Origin: Rhizobium sp. RCAM05350
GTDB lineage: Bacteria > Pseudomonadota > Alphaproteobacteria > Rhizobiales > Rhizobiaceae
Reading direction: 5' to 3'
NCBI GenBank assembly: GCA_024426085.1
Contig: CP087974.1
Span: forward strand, 3,138,001-3,202,000
Length of the DNA stretch: 64,000 nucleotides
Within the stretch, counting starts at the first letter, position 1. Each line of letters starts with the position of its first letter. The notes under the pieces were generated by a model. It saw only the letters and a program-made list of their open reading frames with translations. It made no database searches and was not told where the DNA came from. Shown one piece after another: positions 50,243 through 60,858 of this stretch. The position numbers and the translations under genes are program-made.

Positions 50243-53237
50243 ATGGCACGGCAAGAAGCCAACGAGCAATTTCAGCTGACATCGTTCCTCGACGGAGCGA
50301 ATGCCGGATACATCGATCAGCTTTATGCGCGCTATGAAAACGATCCGTCGTCCGTTTCGGGCGAGTGGCAGTCGTTCTTCAAGGCGCTGCAGGAGCAGCC
50401 TGAAGACGTGATCAAGGCCGCCAAGGGCGCTTCCTGGAAGAAGCCGAACTGGCCGATCCCGGCCAGCGGCGACCTGGTCTCGGCGCTGGACGGCGACTGG
50501 GGCACGGTCGAAAAGGTCATCGAAAAGAAGGTCCAGGCGAAGGCCGAGGCACAGGCCGTTGCAACCGGCGTTGCAGCAGCGCCCGCCGACGTTCACCAGT
50601 CGACCCGCGACAGTGTCCGCGCGATCATGCTGATCCGCGCCTACCGTATGCGCGGCCACCTGCATGCCAAGCTCGACCCGCTGGCGATTGCCGCTCCGGT
50701 CGACGATTATCATGAGCTGTCGCCGTCGAATTACGGCTTTGGCCCGGAAGACATGGACCGCCCGATCTTCATCGACAACGTGCTGGGCCTCGAATATGCG
50801 ACCCTGCGAGAGATCGTCGACATCCTCGAGCGCACCTATTGCTCGACGCTGGGTGTCGAGTTCATGCATATCTCCGATCCGGAAATCAAAGGCTGGATCC
50901 AGGAGCGCATCGAGGGTGCGGACAAGGGCGTCGATTTTACGCCGGAAGGCAAGAAGGCCATCCTGCAGAAACTGATCGAGGCCGAAGGTTTCGAGCAGTT
51001 CATCGACGTCAAGTACAAGGGCACCAAGCGCTTCGGCCTTGACGGCGGTGAATCGCTGATCCCGGCGCTCGAGCAGATCATCAAGCGCGGCGGTCAGGAA
51101 GGCCTGAAGGAAATCATTCTCGGCATGGCCCATCGCGGCCGGCTGAACGTCTTGACCAACGTCATGGGCAAGCCGCATCGCGCGGTGTTCCATGAGTTCA
51201 AGGGCGGCTCTGCCGCTCCGGACGATGTCGAAGGCTCGGGCGACGTGAAGTACCATCTGGGTGCTTCCTCGGACCGCGAGTTCGACGGCAACAAGGTGCA
51301 TCTGTCGCTGACGGCAAATCCGTCGCATCTGGAGATCGTCAATCCTGTGGTCATGGGCAAGGCCCGCGCCAAGCAGGACCAGATGGCGAAGATCTTCGAA
51401 GGCGACATCATTCCGCTGTCCGAACGGGCGCAGGTCATGCCGCTGCTGCTGCACGGCGATGCCGCCTTTGCCGGCCAGGGTGTGACGGCTGAAATCCTCG
51501 GCCTGTCGGGTCTGCGCGGTCATCGTGTCGCCGGCACCGTGCATTTCATCATCAACAACCAGATCGGCTTCACCACCAATCCGGCCTTTTCGCGCTCGTC
51601 GCCCTATCCGTCCGACGTTGCCAAGATGATCGAAGCGCCGATCTTCCACGTCAACGGCGACGATCCGGAAGCGGTCGTCTACGCCGCCAAGATCGCCACC
51701 GAATTCCGGATGAAGTACCACAAGCCTGTCGTTATCGACATGTTCTGCTATCGCCGCTTCGGCCATAACGAAGGCGATGAGCCGTCGTTCACGCAGCCGA
51801 AGATGTACAAGGTCATCCGCGCCCACAAGACGGTCGTTCAGCTCTATGGCGAACGCCTGATTGCCGAAGGCCTGATCTCCGAAGGCGAACTGGAAATGAT
51901 GCGGGCCGACTGGCGCGCGCCTGGAACAGGAGTTCGAAGCCGGGCAGTCCTACAAGCCGAACAAGGCCGACTGGCTGGACGGTGTCTGGTCGGGGCTTCG
52001 CGCTGCCGACAATCAGGATGAGCAGCGCCGCGGCAAGACCTCGGTGCCGATGAAGACGCTGAAGGAAGTTGGCCGCAAGCTGTCGGAAGTTCCGGCTGGC
52101 TTCCATGCCCATAAGACCATCCAGCGTTTCATGGACGGCCGCGCCAACATGGTCCAGACCGGTGAGGGCATCGACTGGGCGATGGCGGAAGCACTTGCAT
52201 TCGGCACGCTCTGTGTCGAAGGCACCAAGATCCGCCTGTCGGGCCAGGATTGCGAACGCGGCACGTTCTCGCAGCGCCATTCGGTTCTCTACGATCAGGA
52301 GACCGAAGACCGCTACATCCCACTTGCCAACCTGGCGCCGACCCAGGCCCGTTACGAAGTCATCAACTCGATGCTTTCGGAAGAAGCGGTGCTTGGTTTC
52401 GAATACGGTTATTCGCTGGCCCGCCCGAATGCGCTGACCCTCTGGGAAGCCCAGTTCGGCGACTTCGCCAACGGTGCGCAGGTCGTCTTCGACCAGTTCA
52501 TCTCATCGGGCGAACGCAAGTGGCTGCGCATGTCCGGTCTCGTCTGCCTTCTGCCGCATGGTTATGAAGGCCAGGGTCCGGAGCATTCCTCCGCCCGCCT
52601 CGAGCGCTGGCTGCAGATGTGCGCCGAAGACAACATGCAGGTCGCCAACGTCACGACACCGGCGAACTATTTCCACATCCTGCGCCGCCAGGTGAAGCGC
52701 GACTTCCGCAAGCCGCTGATCATGATGACGCCGAAGTCGCTGCTGCGCCACAAGCGCGCCGTCTCTTCGCTGTCGGAAATGGCCGGCGAGACCTCGTTCC
52801 ACCGTCTTCTCTGGGACGATGCCGAGGTCATCAAGGACGGTCCGATCAAGCTGCAGAAGGACGCCAAGATCCGTCGCGTCGTGCTCTGCACCGGCAAGGT
52901 CTACTACGATCTGCTCGAGGAACGCGAAAAGCGCGGGATCGACGATGTCTATCTGTTGCGCGTCGAACAACTCTATCCGTTCCCGGCCAAGGCGTTGATC
53001 AACGAACTCTCGCGCTTCCGTCATGCGGAAATGGTCTGGTGCCAGGAAGAGCCGAAGAACATGGGTGCATGGTCGTTCATCGACCCGTATCTGGAATGGG
53101 TGCTTGCCCATATCGATGCGAAGTACCAGCGGGTGCGCTACACCGGCCGTCCGGCTGCCGCCTCTCCGGCGACGGGTCTGATGTCCAAGCATCTGGCGCA
53201 GCTCGCTGCATTCCTCGAAGACGCCCTCGGCGGCTGA
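50243..53237 (+). CDS. sucA: 2-oxoglutarate dehydrogenase E1 component, frameshifted
   Basis: TPP-dependent decarboxylase of the 2-oxoglutarate dehydrogenase complex, about 998 residues. Starts MARQEANEQFQLTSFLDGAN. E1 landmarks: ILGMAHRGRLNVLTNVMGK; HLSLTANPSHLEIVNPVV; LHGDAAFAGQGVTAEIL; HFIINNQIGFTTNP; FCYRRFGHNEGDEPSFTQP; later MLSEEAVLGFEYGYSL and LPHGYEGQGPEHSSARLERW. One frame break near 51918. Needs the thiamine diphosphate supplied by the thi genes of this window. sucB follows after about 75 bases. Confidence 0.97.
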
Positions 53238-53312
53238 AAAACGGGAGGCTGAAAGGCCTCCCCTCTTTGCCTCAACAGAAACAGACACCCGATCAACGGA
53301 CGACAAAATATC

Positions 53313-54554
53313 ATGGCCACAGAAATCCGCGTTCCCACTCTGGGCAGATCCGTCAGCGAAGCCACCATCGGTACCTGGTTCAAGAAGGTTGGCGATACCG
53401 TCAAGGCCGACGAGCCGCTGCTTGAACTCGAAACCGACAAGGTGACGATCGAAGTGCCTTCACCTGCCGCCGGCGTTCTGTCCGAAATCGTGGCTGCTGC
53501 TGGCGAAACCGTCGGCCTCGGCGCGCTGCTCGGCAACATCGCCGCTGGCGCTGCAGGAGCCGCTGCTCCGGCCGCCGCCGAAAAGAAGGTTGCCGAACCG
53601 GCCGCCGCTGCTCCTGCCGCCGCCGCTGCTGCACCGGCCTCTACCCCGGTTGCCTCCGCCATGCCGGCAGCACCTGCCGCCGCCAAGATGCTGGCTGAAA
53701 ACAGCCTGTCGGCCGATCAGATCGATGGTTCCGGCAAGCGTGGCCAGGTTCTGAAGGGCGACGTCATCGCTGCTGTTGCCAAGGGCATTTCGGCGCCTGC
53801 GGTGTCCGAGCCGGTCAAGACCGTGTCGCGTGGTCCGTCGTCGACTGAGGATGCGCCGCGCGAAGAGCGCGTCAAGATGACCCGCCTGCGCCAGACAATC
53901 GCCAAGCGCCTCAAGGATGCGCAGAACACTGCGGCGATGCTGACCACCTACAATGAGGTGGACATGAGCGCGGTGATGAGCCTGCGCACCAAGTACAAGG
54001 ACATCTTTGAGAAGAAGCATGGCGTCAAGCTCGGCTTCATGGGCTTCTTCACCAAGGCGGTGACCCATGCCCTGAAGGAAATCCCTTCGGTCAACGCCGA
54101 GATCGACGGCACCGACATCATCTACAAGAACTTCTGCCATATCGGCATGGCCGTCGGCACCGACAAGGGTCTGGTCGTTCCCGTCATCCGCGACGCCGAC
54201 GAGATGTCGATCGCCGAAGTCGAGAAGGATCTCGGCCGTCTCGCCAAGCTTGCCCGCGATGGGGCACTCTCCATGGCCGACATGCAGGGCGGCACGTTTA
54301 CCATCACCAATGGCGGCGTCTACGGCTCGCTGATGTCGTCGCCGATCCTGAATGCACCGCAGTCTGGCATTCTCGGCATGCACAAGATCCAGGACCGTCC
54401 GGTCGTCGTCGGCGGCCAGATCGTCATCCGTCCGATGATGTATCTTGCGCTGTCCTACGATCACCGCATCGTCGACGGCAAGGAAGCGGTGACCTTCCTT
54501 GTGCGCGTCAAGGAAAGCCTGGAAGATCCGGAACGCCTCGTTCTCGATCTGTAA
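53313..54554 (+). CDS. sucB: Dihydrolipoyl succinyltransferase (2-oxoglutarate dehydrogenase E2)
   Basis: 413 residues, intact. N-terminal lipoyl domain with the lipoylated Lys in [17 protein letters not shown], an Ala/Pro-rich linker, a peripheral-subunit-binding domain ([19 protein letters not shown]) and the catalytic domain from [18 protein letters not shown] to the active-site [17 protein letters not shown]. Forms the complex core between SucA and the lipoamide dehydrogenase encoded at 56941. Unlike its neighbours it has no frame break. Confidence 0.98.
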   Translation: MATEIRVPTLGRSVSEATIGTWFKKVGDTVKADEPLLELETDKVTIEVPSPAAGVLSEIVAAAGETVGLGALLGNIAAGAAGAAAPAAAEKKVAEPAAAAPAAAAAAPASTPVASAMPAAPAAAKMLAENSLSADQIDGSGKRGQVLKGDVIAAVAKGISAPAVSEPVKTVSRGPSSTEDAPREERVKMTRLRQTIAKRLKDAQNTAAMLTTYNEVDMSAVMSLRTKYKDIFEKKHGVKLGFMGFFTKAVTHALKEIPSVNAEIDGTDIIYKNFCHIGMAVGTDKGLVVPVIRDADEMSIAEVEKDLGRLAKLARDGALSMADMQGGTFTITNGGVYGSLMSSPILNAPQSGILGMHKIQDRPVVVGGQIVIRPMMYLALSYDHRIVDGKEAVTFLVRVKESLEDPERLVLDL

Positions 54555-54566
54555 GGAACGGCAAAC

Positions 54567-54980
54567 ATGGACGCGGCAGCACTGGCGGTATCGCCTTTCG
54601 TCACGCTCCTCGCCTGGAGCGTGGTGCTGCTGGTGATCCATGTCTCGCTGCAGGGTTTTTCCGCGACCATTGAGCTTGGATCGGCATGGAATGCCGGTCC
54701 GCGCGATGAGGAAAGAAAGCCCTCCGGCAAGCTCGCCGGGCGCTTTGCCCGGGCATCGGCCAATTTCCACGAGACCTATCCGGCGTTCGTCGGATTGGCC
54801 TTGGCATTGGCGATCACCGGTGACCTCACCGGCTGGGGCCTGATCGGCGCGTGGACTTGGCTTGTCTGCCGGATCATCTATATTCCGCTCTATCTGGCGG
54901 GTGTTCCCTATATCCGCTCGCTCATCTGGCTCGGTTCGCTTGCCGGGCTCCTCATCATGGTTGCGACGCTCGTTTTCTGA
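54567..54980 (+). CDS. MAPEG-family membrane protein
   Basis: 137 residues, four hydrophobic segments: VTLLAWSVVLLVIHVSLQGF, FVGLALALAITGD, WGLIGAWTWLVCRIIYIPLY and SLIWLGSLAGLLIMVATLVF. The sequence RASANFHETYPAFVGLALAL and the RIIYIPLYLAGVPYIRSLIW stretch are typical of bacterial MAPEG proteins (membrane-associated eicosanoid/glutathione metabolism family). Activity not known. It begins 12 bases after sucB and probably belongs to the same transcript, a common arrangement in Rhizobiales. Confidence 0.9.
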   Translation: MDAAALAVSPFVTLLAWSVVLLVIHVSLQGFSATIELGSAWNAGPRDEERKPSGKLAGRFARASANFHETYPAFVGLALALAITGDLTGWGLIGAWTWLVCRIIYIPLYLAGVPYIRSLIWLGSLAGLLIMVATLVF

Positions 54981-55021
54981 GACGAAAGTGGACGTCAAAC
55001 AGCGATAACCGGAGACGTGCC

Positions 55022-55664
55022 GTGCATCCTTATCTGTTCGAACTCGCTTCTCTTATGGCCATCTTTGCCTTCGCCATCGTCTCGCCCGGCGCCGATCTTG
55101 CCATGGTCATGCGCCAGTCGATCGTCAACGGCCGCCGCTCCGCAATCATCACGTCGTTCGGTGTCGGCACCTCGCTGATGTTCCATGTGACCTACACGAT
55201 TCTCGGTCTCGGGCTGCTGATCTCGCAGTCGATCTATCTGTTCAACATCGTCAAATGGTGCGGTGTCGCTTACCTTCTCTATATCGGCATCAAGTCGCTG
55301 CGTGCCGGCAAGACTGACATGACGGCGCAAGCCGAAGGTGTGCAGGCCAGCGAAAAGCGCCAGTCCGGACTGAAGGCTTTCGGTCTCGGCTTTGCCTGCC
55401 AACGCCTTGAACCCGAAGCCGGTGTTCTTCTTCCTGTCGATCTTCTCGACGGTGGTCAGCGCCCATACGCCGATCATGGTCAAGTTCGGCTATGGCCTCG
55501 TCATGGCCAGCTGCCTGATCCTCTGGTTCGTCGGTGTCAGCCTGTTCATGACGACGCCGAAGATGCGCGCCGCCTTCTCGCGCGCCAGCCAGTGGATCGA
55601 CCGCGCCAGCGGCCTGGTCTTCATCGCCCTTGGCTTGAAGCTTGCTACGGAAAAGGCTGCCTGA
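55022..55664 (+). CDS. LysE/RhtB-family translocator, frameshifted
   Basis: Inner-membrane exporter family for amino acids and related solutes. GTG start at 55022 (read MHPYLFELASLMAIFAFAI), then SPGADLAMVMRQSIVNGRRS (the LysE signature), TSLMFHVTYTILGLGLLISQ and LLYIGIKSLRAG. After a break near 55400 it reads ANALNPKPVFFFLSIFST and ends with FIALGLKLATEKAA. Six helices when repaired. Substrate unknown. Follows the MAPEG gene and precedes a small secreted protein in the same direction. Confidence 0.92.
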
Positions 55665-55666
55665 GC

Positions 55667-56161
55667 ATGCGCTTTGCCGCTTCCGCATCGATCCTGAGCA
55701 CACTGCTGGCGGTTTCGCAGGCGGTTGCCTCCGATTGCCTGCAGGAGCAAGCAATCTATGGCGACGCCGACGGTGCCTATGAACTGCAGTTCGAGCCGGT
55801 CGGTTCGGCCAGTGCCGCCACCAGCAATCATTTCAAGGTCAAGGTCGCCAAGACCGATCTGGTGCTTGACGGTATAGTCATGCAATCGGACGAACCGGTG
55901 CGCGCCAACGGCATGATCATGAACAATTGCCCGGAAGGCGACGTCACCGGTGACGACATCGCCGCCTGCACCGTCTGGCAGGGCGTAATCTATTCCGTCG
56001 GCGTCGACGGCAAGGTCGGCTCGCTGCCGGGGGAGGGCCTGGAAGCCGCCTCGCAGGTATTGCTGCCCGATTTCGGCCCGGCGATCCGCAATTCATCCAT
56101 ATGGGGCAAGGCGACTGTCGCTCCCTGGGACGTTCTGACCTTCAAGGGATGCGGCCAATGA
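55667..56161 (+). CDS. Hypothetical periplasmic protein
   Basis: 164 residues with a Sec signal peptide (MRFAASASILSTLLAVSQAV, cleavage after VAS). The mature part has Cys in ASDCLQEQ, NNCPEGDV, AACTVWQGVIYSVG and FKGCGQ, so two disulfides are likely. A regular beta-rich pattern (YELQFEPVGSASAATSNHFK) is followed by LLPDFGPAIRNSSIW and WDVLTFKGCG. Family not recognised; function unknown. It begins 2 bases after the LysE gene and its stop overlaps the SDR start by 4 bases, so the three genes are coupled. Confidence 0.78.
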   Translation: MRFAASASILSTLLAVSQAVASDCLQEQAIYGDADGAYELQFEPVGSASAATSNHFKVKVAKTDLVLDGIVMQSDEPVRANGMIMNNCPEGDVTGDDIAACTVWQGVIYSVGVDGKVGSLPGEGLEAASQVLLPDFGPAIRNSSIWGKATVAPWDVLTFKGCGQ

Positions 56162-56917
56162 CGCGCAATGACAGGCCCGTTCTGCTGGTAACCGGCGGCA
56201 GCCGTGGCATTGGTGCGGCCATCTGCCGGTCGGCCGCCGAACAGGGTTGGGCGGTTGCCGTCAACTATGCCTCCAACCGGCCTGCCGCCGACGCAGTCGT
56301 TGCGGCGATTGAAGCAGACGGCGGCACGGCCATTGCAGTGGAAGGCGACGTCGGCAGCGAGGCCGGGATCACGGCCATTTTTGCGGCGGTCGACAAGGCT
56401 TTCGGCCGACTGGACGGTCTGGTCAACAATGCCGGCATCGTCGGACCGCCAGCGCGGATCGATGAGATCACTTCGGAGCGGCTGGAGCGCATGCTGCGCG
56501 TCAACGTCTCCGGCTCGATCCTCTGCGCGGCTGCGGCCGTCCGGCGGATGTCGGTGCGCCACGGCGGCAAGGGTGGCGTCATCGTCAATATTTCCTCGAT
56601 GGCCGCCGTTCTCGGTTCTGCCGGACAATATGTTGATTATGCTGCCTCCAAGGGGGCGATCGACACGTTCACTGTCGGGCTAGCGCGCGAGGTCGTCTCG
56701 GACGGCATCCGCGTCAATGCGGTGCGTCCCGGCGTCATCGATACGGATATCCACGCGTCCGGCGGGCTTCCAGACCGCGCCCGCGAACTCGGACCAACCA
56801 TTCCAATGAAACGGCCGGGCACCTGCGCAAGAGGTCGCCGATGCCGTTCTCTATCTTCTTTCCCCTTCGTCGTCCTATGTAACGGGCGCCATTCTCAACG
56901 TCAGCGGCGGACGCTAG
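56158..56917 (+). CDS. SDR-family oxidoreductase, frameshifted near 3' end
   Basis: Classical SDR of about 252 residues. Cofactor motif LVTGGSRGIGAAIC, LVNNAGIVGPP, catalytic Ser in VNISSMAAVLGS, and YVDYAASKGAID. An extra base near 56825 makes the frame run on into lpdA; restored, the C-terminus reads QEVADAVLYLLSPSSSYVTG and AILNVSGGR with a stop at 56917. Resembles FabG-like and glucose-dehydrogenase-like reductases; substrate not predictable. It overlaps the upstream hypothetical gene and precedes lpdA by 23 bases. Confidence 0.92.
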
Positions 56918-56940
56918 CCGCTCTCAGGAAGGACTTTTCC

Positions 56941-58347
56941 ATGGCTTATGATCTCATCGTTATCGGTACCGGCCCCGGCGGCTATGTCTGCGCCATCAAG
57001 GCGGCCCAGCTCGGCCTCAAGGTCGGCGTCATTGAGAAGCGCGCCACCTATGGCGGCACCTGCCTCAATGTCGGCTGCATCCCGTCCAAGGCGCTGCTGC
57101 ATGCGTCGGAAGTGTTCCATCAGACCGGACACGGCATCGATGCGCTCGGCGTTGAAGTTTCCGCACCGAAGCTGAACCTTGGAAAGATGCTTGCCCACAA
57201 GGACTCGACGGTGAAGTCGAACGTTGATGGTGTCGCCTTCCTGTTCAAGAAGAACAAGATCGATGCCTTCCAGGGCACCGGCAAGGTGCTCGGCGAAGGC
57301 AAGGTCTCCGTCACCAACGACAAGGGTGAAGAGCAGATCATCGAGACGAAGAATATCGTCATCGCCACCGGCTCCGACGTTGCCGGTATCCCAGGCGTTC
57401 CGGTCGAGATCGACGAAAAGATTATTATTTCCTCCACCGGCGGTATCGCGCTGGAAAAGGTTCCGGCCGCCATGGTCGTTGTCGGCGGTGGCGTCATTGG
57501 CCTCGAGCTCGGCTCGGTCTGGTCGCGCCTTGGCGCGAAGGTGACCGTGGTCGAATATCTCGATACCATCCTCGGTGGCATGGACGGCGAAGTCGCCAAA
57601 CAGTTCCAGCGCATGCTCGCCAAGCAGGGCATCGATATCAAGGTCGGCGCCAAGGTGACCGGCGTTGAAAAGTCCGGCAAGGGTGCCAAGGTGACCTACG
57701 AGCCGGTCAAGGGCGGCGACGCCGCAACCATCGACGCCGATGTCGTTTTGATCGCCACCGGTCGCAAGCCGTTCACCGAAGGCCTCGGCCTTGCCAAGGC
57801 CGGCGTCGTCATGGACACGCGCGGCCGCGTCGAGATCAACAACCATTTCCAGACCAGTATTCCTGGCGTCTACGCGATCGGCGACGTCGTGCGCGGCCCG
57901 ATGCTGGCCCACAAGGCAGAAGACGAAGGTGTCGCGGTTGCCGAGATCATCGCCGGCCAGGCCGGTCACGTGAACTATGATGTCATCCCGAGCGTCGTCT
58001 ACACCCAGCCGGAAGTCGCCTCCGTCGGCAAGACCGAGGAAGAGCTGAAGGCCGCAGGCATCGCCTACAAGGTCGGCAAGTTCCCGTTCACCGCCAATGG
58101 GCGCGCCTGCGCCATGCTGCAGACCGACGGGTTCGTGAAGATCCTTGCCGACAAGGAAACCGACCGCGTTCTCGGCGGCCATATCGTTGGCTTCGGCGCC
58201 GGCGAAATGATCCACGAGATCACCGTGCTGATGGAATTCGGCGGCTCTTCGGAAGATCTTGGCCGCACCTGCCACGCCCACCCGACCATGTCGGAAGCGG
58301 TGAAGGAAGCGGCGCTCGCCACTTTCTTCAAGCCGATCCATATGTAA
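56941..58347 (+). CDS. lpdA: Dihydrolipoamide dehydrogenase (E3)
   Basis: Reoxidises the dihydrolipoyl groups of SucB using FAD and NAD+. 468 residues, intact, start MAYDLIVIGTGPGGYVCAIK at 56941 after AGGAAGG. Redox-active disulfide GGTCLNVGCIPSK; NAD motif VVVGGGVIGLELGSVWSRLG; YAIGDVVRGPMLAHKAEDEG; active-site His/Glu in TCHAHPTMSEAVKEA. The location at the end of the sucAB cluster indicates that this is the E3 of the 2-oxoglutarate dehydrogenase complex. A terminator follows. Confidence 0.97.
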   Translation: MAYDLIVIGTGPGGYVCAIKAAQLGLKVGVIEKRATYGGTCLNVGCIPSKALLHASEVFHQTGHGIDALGVEVSAPKLNLGKMLAHKDSTVKSNVDGVAFLFKKNKIDAFQGTGKVLGEGKVSVTNDKGEEQIIETKNIVIATGSDVAGIPGVPVEIDEKIIISSTGGIALEKVPAAMVVVGGGVIGLELGSVWSRLGAKVTVVEYLDTILGGMDGEVAKQFQRMLAKQGIDIKVGAKVTGVEKSGKGAKVTYEPVKGGDAATIDADVVLIATGRKPFTEGLGLAKAGVVMDTRGRVEINNHFQTSIPGVYAIGDVVRGPMLAHKAEDEGVAVAEIIAGQAGHVNYDVIPSVVYTQPEVASVGKTEEELKAAGIAYKVGKFPFTANGRACAMLQTDGFVKILADKETDRVLGGHIVGFGAGEMIHEITVLMEFGGSSEDLGRTCHAHPTMSEAVKEAALATFFKPIHM

Positions 58348-58359
58348 GGAAACCTGGGA

Positions 58360-58383
58360 GGGGCCGTGACAATCGGCCCCTTT
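58360..58383 (+). terminator. Terminator hairpin after lpdA
   Basis: GGGGCCG (58360-58366) and CGGCCCC (58374-58380) pair around TGACAAT, followed by TTT. Confidence 0.7.
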
Positions 58384-58435
58384 GCGGCTCCTGAGCGTGC
58401 GGTCTAGGATCGGTGCATTCAAGGAGCACACGCCT

Positions 58436-58937
58436 ATGGCCCCCCCGCACATATTCCGTTCCGGTTACGCTGCCGCATCCGGCATTGCCCCTGGCAGATT
58501 GGGCAGACTGTTACGAGCTGCTGGTGCCTGGCCAATCGACCACCGCCATCTCTGCGGCTAAGCGTGCCTTGGGTGATTTTCCGGCCTGGGTTCGGGCGCT
58601 GATGTGGCTGAGGAATGCCGTTGTCAGTCCCTTCGGCCTGAAGGGCTCCGGGCACCAACCGGGCGGCAAGGCGGAGATGATCGGCTTCTTCCCCGTCATT
58701 TCGCGCTCAAGCGAACAGGCCGTGCTGGGCCTTGACGATGCTCATCTGGATTTCCGCATCGTTATCGACGTTCTGCCAGGCCGGCGAACTGGCGCAGAGG
58801 GTCAGCGTGACGACGCTGGTGCGCCGCAAAGATCCTTGCTCGGAAAGATTTACATCGCCGTCATCACGCCGTTCCACCGGCTGATCGTCAGGACGATGCT
58901 GGCGCGGCTTGCCCGTCCTGTTACGGCTGTGAGCTAA
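58436..58937 (+). CDS. DUF2867-family protein, frameshifted
   Basis: Start at ATG 58436, whose C7 run is one base too long; with C6 it reads MAPRTYSVPVTLPHPALPLA in the main frame. DUF2867 core: ADWADCYELLVPG, FPAWVRALMWLRNAVVSPFG, EMIGFFPVISRSSEQAVLG, DDAHLDFRIVIDV, and at the end KIYIAVITPFHRLIVRTML. Two opposing breaks near 58775 and 58835 scramble a stretch; the correct frame there reads AQRVSVTTLVRRKD. Usually a small stand-alone domain of unknown function related to START-like folds. Confidence 0.82.
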
Positions 58938-59002
58938 CGCTTTCGCGGGGTTTCATGAAGCTCCAGGGCGTAGGCTTTTGCCGTCCGCCCTGGATGCCAA
59001 GC

Positions 59003-60034
59003 TTATTGCAGCGTGCGGGGCTGCAGCTGTGCCGGGTGTTCGGCGGCGACATTGGCGCTTGCGCCAGCAGCCTGTCCGTCGAGGCCGGTGGCAACGACGG
59101 AGACGCGGAACACGCCGTCGAGGCTCTTGTCGAAGATCGCGCCGACGACGATATCGGCATCCTCATAGACTTCCTCGTGGATGCGGGTCGCCGCCTCGTC
59201 GACTTCGAACAGCGTCATGTCGGAACCGCCGGAGATCGAAATCAGCACGCCCTTGGCGCCCTTCATCGAGACTTCGCTGAGCAGTGGATTAGCGATCGCC
59301 GCTTCGGCAGCCTTTGATGCACGGCCGTCGCCGCTGGCTTCGCCGGTGCCCATCATGGCGCGGCCCATGCCCTTCATCACCGACTTGACGTCGGCGAAGT
59401 CGAGGTTGATCAGGCCTTCCTTGACGATCAGGTCGGTGATGCAGCCAACGCCGGAATAGAGAACCCGGTCGGCAATGACGAAAGCATCGGCAAAGGTGGT
59501 CTTGGCATCGGCGATGCGGAAGAGGTTCTGGTTGGGAATGACGATGACGGTATCGGCAGCTTCACGCAGCCGCTCGATGCCTTCTTCAGCCGATTGCATG
59601 CGGCGCTTGCCCTCGAAGCTGAACGGCTTGGTGACAACGGCGACCGTCAGGATGCCGGCATTGCGCGCGGCCTGCGCGATCACGGGGGCCGCACCGGTGC
59701 CGGTGCCGCCGCCCATGCCGGCGGTGACGAAACACATATGCGTGCCGCCGAGATGATCCATGATCTCGTCGATCGATTCTTCCGCTGCCGCGCGGCCGAC
59801 TTCAGGCAGCGAACCGGCGCCGAGCCCTTCGGTCACCTGCGCGCCGAGCTGGATCAGCCGGGTCGCCTTCGACATGGTCAGCGCCTGCGCATCGGTGTTA
59901 GCCGCGACGAATTCTGCACCCTGCAGGCCTTCGGTGATCATGTTGTTGATGGCATTGCCGCCGCCGCCGCCGACGCCGATGACAGTGATCTTCGGTCTCA
60001 TCTCCGAAATCACGGGTTTCTTGATTTCTGTCAT
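59003..60034 (-). CDS. ftsZ2: FtsZ2, short FtsZ paralogue without C-terminal tail
   Basis: Tubulin-like GTPase of 343 residues from [20 protein letters not shown] at 60034, preceded by AAGGAGA. GTP site [13 protein letters not shown]; tubulin signature [16 protein letters not shown]; synergy-loop residues in [13 protein letters not shown]. The protein ends within [20 protein letters not shown], so it lacks both the long linker and the conserved C-terminal peptide that bind FtsA and ZipA. Sinorhizobium meliloti has such a second, non-essential FtsZ. Intact. The main ftsZ is expected elsewhere, in the dcw cluster. Confidence 0.94.
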   Translation of the reverse strand: MTEIKKPVISEMRPKITVIGVGGGGGNAINNMITEGLQGAEFVAANTDAQALTMSKATRLIQLGAQVTEGLGAGSLPEVGRAAAEESIDEIMDHLGGTHMCFVTAGMGGGTGTGAAPVIAQAARNAGILTVAVVTKPFSFEGKRRMQSAEEGIERLREAADTVIVIPNQNLFRIADAKTTFADAFVIADRVLYSGVGCITDLIVKEGLINLDFADVKSVMKGMGRAMMGTGEASGDGRASKAAEAAIANPLLSEVSMKGAKGVLISISGGSDMTLFEVDEAATRIHEEVYEDADIVVGAIFDKSLDGVFRVSVVATGLDGQAAGASANVAAEHPAQLQPRTLQ

Positions 60035-60599
60035 GACGTCTTCTCCTTGGACGTGCTTGCCGCCCCGGCATGTGGAAGCGCGTTCCGGGAGCTGCATCGA
60101 ATGCGAAGCGGAGCGGGCGCGAATCAGGCAGCCGCAGGTTAGGCTGGCAAAAGGCAGAGAGACGGCACGGGTGCAAGAGGATGACTGCGGCGAGTTTGTG
60201 ACAGTCGTGTTTTTGTCACTGTTTGGCGGCAATCGCCGGCTCGACGGAACCATTCCCCGTTGTTCTCGTCCCACAAGCAGCACCGTTGGCATTTTCTGAC
60301 ATCGGCGTTGACGGGGCACCGGAGGGGCTGGCAGGTGCAGAGAGTTGTCATCCTGCATGTCCGGTTGTAGTATTCGGGGTTGGGTCTCCTATGCGACCCT
60401 GCAAATACGGTAAAGCGTGTGAAATCGTCAGCGCTACCGCCAAATTCTGAATGTTTGTTGGCGAGCCGCTTCTGATCAAACAGAAGAGCCTCCAGTATTT
60501 TTGAGGGCCATAACTCAGAAGCTTATTTTCGTCCGGGCTACAGAATAGCGCATCCACCAGTCCGAATTGGATTGAACTGGAAGCACGTGGAGGAAGAAA
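60035..60599. other. Intergenic between ftsZ2 and the Gly-zipper gene
   Basis: About 560 bases. Position 60084-60141 is one copy of a direct repeat found again at 61313-61369. The part from about 60150 onward is AT-richer. No convincing ORF. Presumably holds promoters for both divergent genes. Confidence 0.55.
60084..60141 (+). repeat. Imperfect direct repeat, copy 1 (upstream of ftsZ2)
   Basis: About 58 bases, matching 61313-61369 with five mismatches and small gaps. Shared blocks: CCGGGA, CTGC, ATCGAATG, GAAGCGG, CGCGAAT and GCCGCAGGTTA. The copies flank the Gly-zipper and EF-hand genes in direct orientation. Confidence 0.8.
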
Positions 60600-60848
60600 T
60601 GAGCAATCGCACAATAACTGTCACGCTCGCGGGATGCCTCGCGTTGTCTGCCTGTCAAACTGCTCCGACCTCTCAGGCTGTCGCGGACCGGCAATGCCGA
60701 ATTCGGCTGTGTCGCAGGAACTGTCGGGGGCGCCATCGTCGGCGGCCTAATCGGCAGTACCATTGGTGCCGGATCGGGTCAGATTGCTGCCATCGGCGGT
60801 GGTATCGGTCTTGGCGGCTTCCTGGGCAATCGGCTGACTTGCGGATAA
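60600..60848 (+). CDS. Small Gly-zipper lipoprotein, frameshifted
   Basis: Starts MSNRTITVTLAGCLALSAC, a lipoprotein signal with lipobox LSAC, after GTGGAGGAAG. A base is lost near 60690; the restored frame reads EFGCVAGTVGGAIVGGLIG, then STIGAGSGQIAAIGGGIGL and GFLGNRLTCG with a stop at 60848. The repeated GxxxG pattern is a glycine zipper, as in 17-kDa surface antigen-like outer-membrane lipoproteins. About 82 residues. It lies 10 bases before the EF-hand gene, inside a repeat-flanked segment. Confidence 0.75.
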
Positions 60849-60858
60849 AGAAACAAGG

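Noticed and set aside
56101-58347. A continuous 748-codon frame that looks like an SDR fused to lipoamide dehydrogenase
   Set aside because: An indel near 56825 throws the SDR into the lpdA frame. The restored SDR stops at 56917, and lpdA has its own ribosome binding site and start at 56941.
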